Positions 12,018 through 21,225 of a stretch of 64,000 nt of DNA are shown in pieces; the first letter of the stretch is position 1; each line of letters begins with the position of its first letter. Made by a program: the position numbers and the translations under genes. The stretch comes from Labyrinthula sp. Ha (Eukaryota > Sar > Bigyra > Labyrinthulida > Labyrinthulaceae), in assembly GCA_015227615.1 (NCBI GenBank), contig JAALGZ010000002.1, positions 1,054,001 to 1,118,000 on the forward strand. Direction: 5' to 3'. The notes below the pieces were generated by a model. The model worked only from the letters and a program-made list of their open reading frames with translations. It did no database searches and was not told the origin of the DNA.

Positions 12018-12659
12018 ATGTTTTCTGATAAAATACAACACTTTGAGACAGGGAAGTATGACAAAGAGGTGACACTTTTACCAGATAAGGAGTACGGGTT
12101 AGCATTGGATTGTTTGGTTAAAGCGTGTACAGACTTATTTATTGTCCAAAATGATAAAGAGGGATTAAGGGTTCTACTTGGTAGGCGAAGAGTGTTTCCT
12201 CAAAAAGATTGGTGGTTTGGTTGTGGAGGAAGAATGCGACCAGGGGAAACAATAGAAAAATCTTCAGCACGACTATTAAATAGAGAATTGGGCTTAGATT
12301 TTGGAAAGCTTAAGTTTGGGATCGTCGGAGTTTATTCTTTTCTTTGGGGTGATAGAGAACAACAACCACAAGAGAATGGAACAGCAGATATTTCAGTTGT
12401 AGTTCGAGTTGTTCTTAATTCCGAGGAAGTTGAAATTATAAATAAGAAAAGGTTTGATGAAAAGGAGTATGAGAAAGTTGAGTGGGTTCTTGTTAATGAT
12501 GTATTGGAAGGTGAGTATCATCCCGCACTCAAACAGTGTTGTAAAGATTTTCTTCAGAAGGAAGATTTTTATCAAATACGTACTCTTGCAGAGAAGAAGG
12601 ATGTTGATGACAGTGAAATTGGAAGAAGATTCCGCGATTTTGTTTCCAAGTTTTGTTAG
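12018..12659 (+). CDS. Nudix hydrolase, GDP-mannose mannosyl hydrolase-like
   Basis: The 213-residue protein has a Nudix fold signature near residues 73-98: GGRMRPGETIEKSSARLLNR followed by ELGL. The box is not canonical, because the usual RE and EE pairs are RL and RE. That same departure is a known mark of the GDP-mannose mannosyl hydrolase (Gmm/NudD) branch, so a nucleotide-sugar substrate is a reasonable inference. The preceding WWFGCGG fits a nucleotide-sugar Nudix. The C-terminal 60 residues extend beyond the core and are unassigned. The frame stays open for 48 bases before the chosen ATG and an AG acceptor lies there, so a short upstream exon is possible. A glycosyltransferase-sulfotransferase gene lies convergently 400 bases away. 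Confidence 0.75.
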   Translation: MFSDKIQHFETGKYDKEVTLLPDKEYGLALDCLVKACTDLFIVQNDKEGLRVLLGRRRVFPQKDWWFGCGGRMRPGETIEKSSARLLNRELGLDFGKLKFGIVGVYSFLWGDREQQPQENGTADISVVVRVVLNSEEVEIINKKRFDEKEYEKVEWVLVNDVLEGEYHPALKQCCKDFLQKEDFYQIRTLAEKKDVDDSEIGRRFRDFVSKFC

Positions 12660-13076
12660 GGGTCAACAGCATCGGTAAGGAAATAGCTTCAGAAAACGAT
12701 CCTACTTTTACAATATTTTATTGTTTAGATCCTTCACTAATTTCCCGCAAGGGTATAAAACAAATTTTGTAGTTCATCTCTGTCTAAGAGCCATTGCTTC
12801 ATCGAAGGAAATATGGAGAACCCACACCTAACAAAACTACAGTGGTGCCCCACATTGTCGCTAGGAAGCACTTAGCAATGAATTTCAACCTCGTTTTAGA
12901 GTTAATATTTTCTCCTGTAGTAGGTTATTCCCGTTTCTGAGCAGCCTTGCGACATAAATTTATAAAGAACATGAAATCAATACGAGCAAAGGTAGACAAA
13001 GTACGAACATCATAAGAAACTGAGACCCTCTGATTACAAGAAAGCCGAAGAAACCTTCAATATCTCGCTAGGTTTT
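12660..13076. other. convergent intergenic region
   Basis: This is the 417-bp spacer between the 3' ends of the Nudix gene (plus) and the glycosyltransferase-sulfotransferase gene (minus). No ORF or RNA gene was seen. It must hold both 3' untranslated ends. Confidence 0.5.
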
Positions 13077-15932
13077 TCATACCTGGGTGTCAAAGGATTT
13101 CATGTTGGTCTTTAGAACCTGAACACTCAGCTCATATAGTTTCATGTCGCATTTACTTGCATCAAGAATAAGACGCTTGATGGTCGGAGCTACAGTATCC
13201 ATTGTTTCCATACCCACAGGACCTGCATAGCGACTTCCCTCACAGTTAACCTCCTTTCCTGGTATGTTCATCCATGGAAATTTCAATCTAGCAAAGGTCA
13301 TAGATGCTTCATATTCTTCAGTTACACCAACAAAACATTTCTTAAGTCTTTCTTGTGCTTCTTCTAGGTTGAAAGCTTCATTTAAACTTGCTTCTTGATG
13401 AATAGAAGTAAGGTAATTTGCAGCAAAATCTGTGTACTCTCTTGTAGGTGGAGTTCCTGAAAATTTTCTCTTCGATAATAGAGTCTTACACAGCGTATTA
13501 CTAAAGCCATCATCTCTAAAAATGGCACCTTCAATTGCCTTAAAATGCCTCACGTAAAATTCAAGGCGTTTCAAGTTTTCTCCAGAGGACATCTTATTCA
13601 ATATTTTCTTTACAAGAGGATAAAATCGCTCGTAGTAATAGGAAATAAATCTAGACACCGGGTGTCGAACCCAAATAAGACAGGTTTGCTCTTTTTTGTG
13701 ATCAAAATTAAAATGACCCCCTATAACTGGGTGGGAAGCTTCTGGCGAAAAAGTTAGGCATGAAACATTATTATGGCAAGGAAGATAGGACGTCAACTGG
13801 TGTTCTCTAGCAACCTCAGACAATATCTTACGAAAGCATGTTCCACCACTTTTCTCCACATGATAAAAAATAAAAGGTTTTTCTATAGTTGGAAGTGGTT
13901 GGGGTGCTAAGGCTGATATGCCTGTCTGGTTAATAATAAACCTAAACCATCTCTCGTGCAACTTCAGGAGGCACCTAAAAGCGCATTCCCCATATGTTTC
14001 CATATTTACCATGGCAAATTTTACTCCGTCATGTTCAAGTTGCTTCAAAATAAAAGCATTGGTTGGCACTCCCATAAGTCCCGATACATCCGAGAAACCT
14101 GGTGTTCGTGGATGAAGTGTAACATTGAGAGCAATGAGTTCCGTCAAACTCTGCAAATCATTTCTTGTCCACAAAGGCATAATAATTGGAGAGTATTCAA
14201 ATAAGTGACTTGCGTTGAAACAAAAATCATCTTTTGCTGAAGGTATTACAAGACTGATACATAGTTCGATATTCTGAAATAATATGCTCAAAGAGGTTTG
14301 TTCTTCTAGAGGGAAGAATGACTTCGTAAAGACAATTTCCGGGATAAAATGAATATGGTTCTTCTCAATCTTTTCATAGCTTAGCACACCATATAAAATA
14401 TTTTCTTCCATCGATGAAACTTGACTTGGACTAGTTTCCATATCTTGAATGATTTGAAATGTTTGTGACTGAGATGCAATAGAGTCGAAGACTCTATTCA
14501 ATGCGACGCGAAAGTTTGCAATGTTCACACTATAGTTTGCATATTTAGTGAAGTATGGTCCTTGTTTATATCCTTTCTTATGGAGCCTGATACTGAATAT
14601 ATCGTTCTTAATCCCTAAATGGTGACTGTGATTAATGTCTGAACATAAAACAAACGTATTAAAGCCTTGCAATAGAGCTTGATGTGAGAATTGGAAATGA
14701 AAGTCACACCATCCAGGGTTCATTATCAGCAGCATACTTCTTCGCACTGATGGATGCATAAAGAGCACATTATGAAATCCCGTGCCTTGCTGACAAATGA
14801 AAACGTCTGTAGAATTTAGCAAGGCTACTTGCGATGTGAAGTTTTTAGTTTCCATGCGAACATATTCAAGCTGAACCGGTCTATCCGAGCTTTCTAGGAG
14901 TTCATTCAGAGCTTCATGAATCTCCTTCAAATTAATAATTTCACGATTTCCAGTTCGAATCAAGAAAGTTACTTTTAGAAAGTCCTTTTCCTCGTTGTTG
15001 GGTTCCAAACTGTTAAATAGAAACCGACTCAAACTTTGGTACTTTTTCTGTCTAATAGTTGATGTAGGAAGTTTGGCAGGATTTAAAGAGAATGACGAAT
15101 CTACACGCAGCTGGACATTAATTTCGTCAAAACAAAGCCTTCCCTTCACCTTCTCCAAAGTATGCTTGCTAAAAAATACATTCGACGAAAACGTTCTTAG
15201 CATTTTGAACATTGAATCTTCATAATATGTTTTCTTCAGATACCAAGAAAACTGCCTACTTCTTGTTTCCTCTCCATCCATAATATCAAAAAATATAATT
15301 GAATCTACCACAACTTCTCCGTATTCGCTTTTCATTTGGTTATACAATGGTTCCAAAACATCGATTATAAAATGTCCAACTTGAAGTTGGAGCAAATTAA
15401 ATACAAAAACAGGCTTTCTGATGGTGTATACGCAGTATCTTTCAGCTGTGTTCCGTGTGATCCCTGTATCTGGATTTGAACCTGAGCTAAAGAAACCCCT
15501 CCATCTATTGACACCTGCAACATCACTCACAAATGAACTTTGAATCTCATTCGAAGGCCCCTCAAAAACAACAAGCTTGTTCAATTCCCATCCGCAAAAG
15601 CTACAAATTGTGTTCACATGAAGGCCGGGAATTCCTTCCAGATGGGTTTGTGTTACAGTGGAGGCTTCAATAAAACGACGACCTTCCGGCTCCAGTTCAC
15701 CAAAGCATTCGCGTAAAAGATTTTTCAAAATGCGTTCTTCACAGCTTTGATGAAATTCCTGCAAATTTAACAAAGCTTCACATACCAGGGAGTTTGAAAA
15801 CCCGTCCATGTCGTAGCATAATGAAGTTGCTTCAGAACCCAAACCACAGAAGTCAACTAAGCTTGTTGTTGGTGGGAAATAATGACACAAACCCTTAAAA
15901 GGAAAAACTGGTTCAGAAGAAAATATGTTCAT
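13077..15932 (-). CDS. GT61-like glycosyltransferase fused to a carbohydrate sulfotransferase
   Basis: A single 951-residue reading frame. The N-terminal half looks like glycosyltransferase family 61 (DUF563): GHFIIDVLEPLYNQM near 186-200, CFDEINV near 270, and GTGFHNVLFMHPS near 382-394. The C-terminal third looks like a Golgi-type sulfotransferase. It has a PAPS 5'-phosphosulfate loop FYHVEKSGGTCFRK near 684-697 and a 3'-phosphate site WVRHPVSRFISYYYERF near 750-767. The inferred role is building and sulfating one polysaccharide or glycoprotein glycan. Residues about 470-670 join the two and match nothing I know. No N-terminal membrane anchor is visible, which is odd for a Golgi enzyme, so an upstream exon may be missing. 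The start is the first ATG of the frame. Confidence 0.75.
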   Translation of the reverse strand: MNIFSSEPVFPFKGLCHYFPPTTSLVDFCGLGSEATSLCYDMDGFSNSLVCEALLNLQEFHQSCEERILKNLLRECFGELEPEGRRFIEASTVTQTHLEGIPGLHVNTICSFCGWELNKLVVFEGPSNEIQSSFVSDVAGVNRWRGFFSSGSNPDTGITRNTAERYCVYTIRKPVFVFNLLQLQVGHFIIDVLEPLYNQMKSEYGEVVVDSIIFFDIMDGEETRSRQFSWYLKKTYYEDSMFKMLRTFSSNVFFSKHTLEKVKGRLCFDEINVQLRVDSSFSLNPAKLPTSTIRQKKYQSLSRFLFNSLEPNNEEKDFLKVTFLIRTGNREIINLKEIHEALNELLESSDRPVQLEYVRMETKNFTSQVALLNSTDVFICQQGTGFHNVLFMHPSVRRSMLLIMNPGWCDFHFQFSHQALLQGFNTFVLCSDINHSHHLGIKNDIFSIRLHKKGYKQGPYFTKYANYSVNIANFRVALNRVFDSIASQSQTFQIIQDMETSPSQVSSMEENILYGVLSYEKIEKNHIHFIPEIVFTKSFFPLEEQTSLSILFQNIELCISLVIPSAKDDFCFNASHLFEYSPIIMPLWTRNDLQSLTELIALNVTLHPRTPGFSDVSGLMGVPTNAFILKQLEHDGVKFAMVNMETYGECAFRCLLKLHERWFRFIINQTGISALAPQPLPTIEKPFIFYHVEKSGGTCFRKILSEVAREHQLTSYLPCHNNVSCLTFSPEASHPVIGGHFNFDHKKEQTCLIWVRHPVSRFISYYYERFYPLVKKILNKMSSGENLKRLEFYVRHFKAIEGAIFRDDGFSNTLCKTLLSKRKFSGTPPTREYTDFAANYLTSIHQEASLNEAFNLEEAQERLKKCFVGVTEEYEASMTFARLKFPWMNIPGKEVNCEGSRYAGPVGMETMDTVAPTIKRLILDASKCDMKLYELSVQVLKTNMKSFDTQV

Positions 15933-16986
15933 AAATTTTATTTCAACGGATTTTCATTTTTTGTTGATACTAAATTTCAACGGTTATGTAGCACCAAACA
16001 CATCAAGAATTCATCTAATCAAGGCTTGTGGGTGGCGAGAGGATTCGAGAAACCCTCTCGAGCCCATTCCTTTTAATCTGTATGCTTCATTCCCGCTTCT
16101 TTTAATTGCTTGGGAGGTTTTCCGCATATACTGCCATGAGAAATTTTCGAGACATCTTTCTTTGTTCAAACATCCCGAAGAGCCATGATTTCTCGAATCT
16201 CAACCTTTATTGCAGTGTCAGCGGTACTCATTTTCAAGGATATTTTCATATAGAGTTTTCCATTGTATTTTAATAATTAAATAGTTTATATATATTATAA
16301 AGTGAGTTACGTAGAATTAGGGATGTATTTGATTTATTAATGACTTATCAATAAGAAAATTTTGTATTTTTTTCATTGATTAATTCTGATAATTACCAAA
16401 CCCCTTTGATTGATTATTGATAAGCAATTGATAATCAAAATAAAATCAGAATCATTTAATAAAAATTAAGATTCCAATTCTTTTATTGATAATCAGAATG
16501 AAAATAGTTATCAAATGCGTGTTAGTAATTTTTCTCCAATCCCGCCCCTACTTAGAATATATATCTTTTCAAAGGATATTTTCGTTATTTTCTCTGATAG
16601 AAATAATCGACTTGCTGCTCCAACAGGAAAAGAACATATGCAAGGAGTTTGTGTTACATAGTTCTGGTTGGTAATGTTCAGTTTTATGGTGACGAACCAC
16701 ATTTAAGTACTAAAGATACATAATACAAAATACTTTTAACATACTATTAATATCAAGAATAATAAATAATATATCCAAGTTATCAAGGCTATTCATTGGT
16801 ACTAGAAGTTGATCTCTTTGTATAGATGGAAGTAATATGTAGTCTCGAAGTGTTAGGGACGTGGCGACACATTAGTAAGAGCAAAGAGCCATTTTATGGA
16901 GGAAATTGAACTAGTTTTCCCAAATTTGGGTATTATTTACAAAAAAGTTTTTGGGAAACGGAAAATTTGGAAACAAAGAAACCGTT
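15933..16986. other. spacer 5' of the GT61/sulfotransferase gene and of the LINE
   Basis: Holds the upstream region of the minus-strand gene and probably the 5' untranslated part of the LINE. A hairpin CGAGAGG...CCTCTCG lies near 16037-16062. A dispersed AT-rich repeat occupies about 16371-16497. No gene is recognised. Confidence 0.45.
16371..16497 (+). repeat. dispersed AT-rich repeat, short copy
   Basis: Two blocks, TTGATTGATTATTGATAA (about 16415-16432) and CAATTCTTTTATTGATAAT (about 16475-16493), occur in the same order in the reverse complement of 41359-41727. There they are separated by about 250 extra bases. The short form may be an internally deleted derivative, as in a miniature transposon family, but clear terminal inverted repeats and target duplications were not found. 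Confidence 0.45.
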
Positions 16987-19900
16987 ATGAGTTCCGGCAA
17001 CACTCAGGCAGTCGAAAGACAGTCACCAGTCAATGAAGCGCAAGATTCCAGAGCAATCTCAATTGTCTCTGTGAATGTTGACCGTCTCACCTCCTACAAG
17101 CTCAGGTCTATCGAGGAATATACCCTAACTGCCGATACAAACGTCCTTGCAATACAGGAAGTTGGTAGCAAAGGAGCGGAATACCTCGAAAGAGCGAGCT
17201 TCTCTAGACTAAACTGGTTTACAACAGATATCTCTAAGAATAAAGACACAGAAAAAAACAAAATCAATATTTTAGCAACATACTTCAACAGGAACATGGA
17301 CAAAGAAACAGAAAAAGTATTTGATGAAGATAGAATTTTAGGTGTTAAAACTAAACTTAACTCTAGAAGCTATTACATCATCAATATCTATGCACCACAC
17401 GCAGGAAAAACAGCAAAAGAATACAGCCAGTTTCTAACAAGACTCCAGAAAGCGATCTCACTGAAAAGGAGAAAAGACCTCATGATAATCCTAGGCGACT
17501 GGAACGCTCAAATACGGCACAACGAAGTGACAAGCAATGGAAACTACGGATACACGACAAGAACGAACAGGAACGGCAAAATACTTCGGGACTTTCTGAA
17601 CAAGTACAATCTGGCCATCGTCAACTCATACTTCGCTACTGGTGCAAAGAATACAAATAGTCATGTAACATACTATTCAAAGCACAAGAACAATCAGAAA
17701 GGCTCAGAAATAGATTTCATCATAGCGTGTAAAAGCAGCACCCCACTATTCCGAAAAATTCGGATAAAAAGAAAACTAGGAGAGAAAATCCACAATAGAA
17801 CAGAGTTTGATCATCAACCAGTTGAAGCACTAGTCTCACAAAAGTTCAGGAAATACTCCAACCAAAACCCAAAGATGCATCGAAACTACACAGAGTTCTT
17901 CAAAATAGACGCAAACCGATGGAAGCTAAACGAAGGAATACGACAAGGTTTCGAAGAAGAAATAGCCAAACTCCCACCATCCAACAACTCTGGAAAACAA
18001 TCAAGACTAAACTTCCAAACATTCAAGTCAACAGTAAAGCAAGCCATTGAAAACTGTATTCCACTGGTGGCACACGAGCGGCTCTACAGAACATCTTCAG
18101 ATAGAACAGAGACTTTATTTGAAATAAGAAGAAGGCTATGGAAATCTCTAACTGAAAATGAATCTAAAATACTAAAAAAGATGATAAGAAAAAGTACCTT
18201 GAATGACTACAAAGCCTGGCTGGACCTTCAAGTAAGAAGAATAGATACAGCTGTGGCAAAGAATGATATCCATGAAGCTTTGAAACAAGCGGAAAGGATA
18301 GTAGGGAAAAAGCGGAAACCTCAACGCACCATTACCATGGAAGATGGAAAACACATAAACGATAAAAAACGAGTAAAAGTATTCCAAGAATACCTTGAAC
18401 TCACCCAAAGGAACAGAGAAGAAAACATCATGGACAACGAACTGGATATTCTTGAAGCCAAAGCTGAAGATACAAATATATCTCCTCCGACTTTAGAAGA
18501 ACTTGAAGAGACGGCGAAAACACTAAAGAACTATAAAGTAACCGGACCTGATGGAATCACAAACGAAATCCTAAAGAATAACAAAATAGTATTGAAATAC
18601 TTGCAGCAACTTGCAGAAGAACTATTTTTAGATCCAAGTGGCCTGAACAAAGATGAGCTTATATCTCTCTCTACTGGGAACATCATCTTCCTATACAAAA
18701 AAGGAAACCATCAACTTCCTTCCAACTATAGGCCAATATCCTTGCTTAACACTTCTTACAAACTAATCACTAAAATAATAAACAATAGACTAAAGAATAC
18801 CCTGGAAAGAACAGTAGGAAAATACCAGTCTGGATTTAGAGAGAATACGGGAACTAGACAAAAAATTCAACTTCTCTTGAACCGCTGTAAACTCAGCCAA
18901 ATGGAGAACTCGAAGATACTATGTCTCTTTATAGATTTCAAAAAAGCTTTTGACTCTTGCAAACATCCTTTCCTCGAGCTTAGTTTAAAAGAGAGAAAAG
19001 TTCCTGCTAACTTTATCAATATAATCCTTTACCTATATAAATATGCTGCAGTCCAAGTAAAGATAGGAAAGCATATAAGTGACAGAGTAGAAATAAACAA
19101 AGGCGTGCTACAAGGTGATTCACTAAGTCCCACGTTATTTGTACTTGCTCTGGACTCTCTGCTTCGAAGAATAATAAAGAAAATAAACTTGAACTTTCCA
19201 GAAGCAGAATTCCCCTTTCAAAATATTCTTGGATTTGCTGACGACCTTTGTATCATGAGTAAAGATAGAAACATCTTGAAACACTTTGTTCAATATACAG
19301 AAGAGCTCTCACAATTGTCTGGCCTAAAGATAAATACACAGAAAACTCAACTCATGGGAATAGTCAGGAGAAGGAAGCTCAAAGATAAGCTTTCAGACAC
19401 CGCAATACAACAACTGGTCAATAAACACACCTGCACGTCTTGTTCCAGAAACTTCTCGTCAAAAGATGCCCTTGTAGGACATAAAGCACAGTGTCTTGGA
19501 CCGGGAACCGCGTTAGTTCGAAGTAGAAAGGACACTACAGCAGTTGCTGCATCTGAACTAAACTTCCTCTACAACAACATCCCAATAGAAGAAAACCTGC
19601 AAACCAACCTTGGAACCATCAAAGGAGTAAAAACCTTTAGATACCTCGGAGTGGATATAACAGCAACAGCTGAAACCCACGTTAACCCATCCGCTAGAAT
19701 TCGCTCTGCACAAGAAACTCTTCGGAAACTGCAACCGATACTGAGAAGCAATATGCTGACTGACAGAAGGAAAAAGAACATAGTGAAAGCGCTCGTGGTC
19801 TCAAAAATCCAATATGGCAGCGAGTTCTGGAACCTGGAAAACAAAGATACATCCAAAGCCTTGAACAAACTCTCTAGAGATATAAAACACACCCTCCTCC

Positions 19901-20223
19901 AACCTAATCCAACGCAACCACTTGAACACACGAAGAAAGCTAACACCCTCAAAGCTGGCGATATAAACATCCTAAAAATATTAAAGGGAAAACAAAAAAG
20001 CTGGCTGGAAACATGCACAACGACAGAAATGGATATGGAGCTGGCAGAATCCTCAAGGAAACTTGAAGCATATCTTTTTCCACAAACTGCTACTCCAACT
20101 GAAGACTTGAACATACCACTGGAGCATATAGGAGAAGAACTAGAACACCATGAACCACGCCCCCCCCTTCACCCGCCACCACCCGGGGAGAACATGCTAA
20201 CCCCACCACAGACGACACCATAA
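16987..20223 (+). CDS. LINE ORF2-like polyprotein (endonuclease / reverse transcriptase)
   Basis: The first ATG is at 16987 (1078 residues), and the frame is open from 16951. The N-terminal 300 residues are an exonuclease-endonuclease-phosphatase domain with QEVG, YAPH, GDWNAQI, EIDFII and FDHQPVEA. The reverse transcriptase follows (about 490-830) with GPDGITNEILK, QSGFRENTGTRQ, FIDFKKAFDS, GVLQGDSLSPTLF and the catalytic GFADDLCIMS near residue 750. Downstream is a C-X2-C-X12-H-X3-C zinc finger (CTSCSRNF...H...C, about 816-836) and a thumb-like or unknown tail ending in a proline-rich stretch. It would nick target DNA and prime reverse transcription there. No gag-like ORF1 is seen. The clade cannot be fixed by eye. 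Confidence 0.9.
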   Translation: MSSGNTQAVERQSPVNEAQDSRAISIVSVNVDRLTSYKLRSIEEYTLTADTNVLAIQEVGSKGAEYLERASFSRLNWFTTDISKNKDTEKNKINILATYFNRNMDKETEKVFDEDRILGVKTKLNSRSYYIINIYAPHAGKTAKEYSQFLTRLQKAISLKRRKDLMIILGDWNAQIRHNEVTSNGNYGYTTRTNRNGKILRDFLNKYNLAIVNSYFATGAKNTNSHVTYYSKHKNNQKGSEIDFIIACKSSTPLFRKIRIKRKLGEKIHNRTEFDHQPVEALVSQKFRKYSNQNPKMHRNYTEFFKIDANRWKLNEGIRQGFEEEIAKLPPSNNSGKQSRLNFQTFKSTVKQAIENCIPLVAHERLYRTSSDRTETLFEIRRRLWKSLTENESKILKKMIRKSTLNDYKAWLDLQVRRIDTAVAKNDIHEALKQAERIVGKKRKPQRTITMEDGKHINDKKRVKVFQEYLELTQRNREENIMDNELDILEAKAEDTNISPPTLEELEETAKTLKNYKVTGPDGITNEILKNNKIVLKYLQQLAEELFLDPSGLNKDELISLSTGNIIFLYKKGNHQLPSNYRPISLLNTSYKLITKIINNRLKNTLERTVGKYQSGFRENTGTRQKIQLLLNRCKLSQMENSKILCLFIDFKKAFDSCKHPFLELSLKERKVPANFINIILYLYKYAAVQVKIGKHISDRVEINKGVLQGDSLSPTLFVLALDSLLRRIIKKINLNFPEAEFPFQNILGFADDLCIMSKDRNILKHFVQYTEELSQLSGLKINTQKTQLMGIVRRRKLKDKLSDTAIQQLVNKHTCTSCSRNFSSKDALVGHKAQCLGPGTALVRSRKDTTAVAASELNFLYNNIPIEENLQTNLGTIKGVKTFRYLGVDITATAETHVNPSARIRSAQETLRKLQPILRSNMLTDRRKKNIVKALVVSKIQYGSEFWNLENKDTSKALNKLSRDIKHTLLQPNPTQPLEHTKKANTLKAGDINILKILKGKQKSWLETCTTTEMDMELAESSRKLEAYLFPQTATPTEDLNIPLEHIGEELEHHEPRPPLHPPPPGENMLTPPQTTP

Positions 20224-20577
20224 ACAACACCTTAGCTTATCACTTGATAAAACTCCCATGTGCATTTGAGATAACTTCGACCCTCGGTTGCTTCTTGGAT
20301 GGATAACTGGAGCATGCTTATCTGGATCTCTTCATAAACCACGATTATCTTGTAAAATAGAATAATGAGCGACAGTAGAAGTAAAAAACTGGTGCAGGAC
20401 ATCTCGATATGATCAATAAAGGAACTTGAAACAATTTATTTGATATCAGGAACACTGGATATGACGCACGACAATATCTCAATCTCTTTCATGATTTCTT
20501 GCGTGATTTGTTAATTTCGATTTGGATTGTTCACAAATTTTGGGAAATCACGATTTTGGGAAATCACTAAATAGGAA

Positions 20578-20781
20578 GATCAAATACGATAAATGAGTAC
20601 AACGGGAAAACTATCGTGATCATACCAATAGTGTCCCGAAGTCCCGAAAACCAGACGATAAAGATTAAAACCTATACAAGTACTGGGAAAACACTATCCT
20701 GGGAGATCATATGCGATAAGCGAGTACAACGGGAAAACTATCGTGATCGTGCCAATAGTGTCTCGAAGTCCCACAAACCAG
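20578..20781 (+). repeat. imperfect direct repeat in LINE 3' UTR
   Basis: Two 77-bp copies (20578-20654 and 20705-20781) start GATCA-AT-CGATAA and share GAGTACAACGGGAAAACTAT and CAATAGTGT. They differ at several positions, and the unit period is 127 bp. Just upstream, ATTTTGGGAAATCAC is also duplicated (20537-20551 and 20553-20567). Such repeats may fold for recognition by the element's reverse transcriptase. That role is an inference. Confidence 0.8.
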
Positions 20782-20900
20782 TTTAGTTTAGTGACAGTAG
20801 GAGCACGAGACGGGAAGCTTCCCTAGTGAGCGGCGGACCGGCATCGGACCCTAAGATAAACGCATAGGCGGATTTGCAGATGTAGTACCTTACTCCCACC

Positions 20901-20921
20901 TTAACTATTAACTATTAACTA
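20901..20921 (+). repeat. TTAACTA tandem tail at LINE 3' end
   Basis: Three perfect TTAACTA units followed by a partial ACTATT. The position after the 3' UTR and before unrelated AT-rich DNA marks the probable 3' terminus of the LINE. Confidence 0.6.
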
Positions 20922-21070
20922 ACTATTTACAAAATTAATTAGCTTGCAAGTAGTTTTCTCTGCCGAAATACACCTTAGTCTATCAAAATATATACCCCAA
21001 TTTTGTTTTATTGGTTAGTTTGACTTGTACCAAACAACTCTCATACGTATATTTTCGGTAAAGAGTTAAT

Positions 21071-21225
21071 TTATTATTATTTTTTTTTGGGGCCTACTTG
21101 GAGGTTGAAAACCCTTCGGTCTTACAAGGAGGACATATGACCCGAGCCATTTCTTGAGTCGTGTGGGACTTGAACCCACTAAAACAACCCCCCGGCACGT
21201 TTTCTTGCCATGGCACTGAAAACTT
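21071..21225 (-). mobile_element. tRNA-derived SINE-like unit
   Basis: Read on the minus strand, the unit holds a perfect tRNA T-arm at 21163-21179: stem GTGGG/CCCAC and loop TTCAAGT. It includes a polymerase III B-box GGTTCAAGTCC. A weak A-box-like TGGCAAGAAAACG lies about 28 bases upstream. A non-tRNA body of about 70 bases follows, then an A-rich tail AAAAAAAAATAATAATAAA (21071-21090). The order A-box, B-box, body, A-rich tail is that of a SINE. It is more GC-rich than its surroundings. No second copy was noticed in the window, and it lies 150 bases beyond the LINE end. It is not a complete tRNA gene. Confidence 0.5.

Larger units (their letters stand above)
16951..20921 (+). mobile_element. 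non-LTR (LINE-type) retrotransposon
   Basis: A single-ORF element with an apurinic-type endonuclease, reverse transcriptase and a C-terminal zinc knuckle. A 3' untranslated region of about 680 bases follows and ends in three TTAACTA units (20901-20921). LINEs of several clades end in short tandem repeats instead of poly(A), so this is the likely 3' end. The 5' end is not defined, and target-site duplications were not identified. The ORF is intact, suggesting a fairly young copy. Confidence 0.8.

Noticed and set aside
19569-20114. 181-residue minus-strand frame
   Set aside because: It lies entirely opposite the LINE reverse-transcriptase ORF and has no domain of its own. The same applies to the frames opposite gag and pol at 28498-29043, 30821-31276, 35222-35620 and elsewhere.
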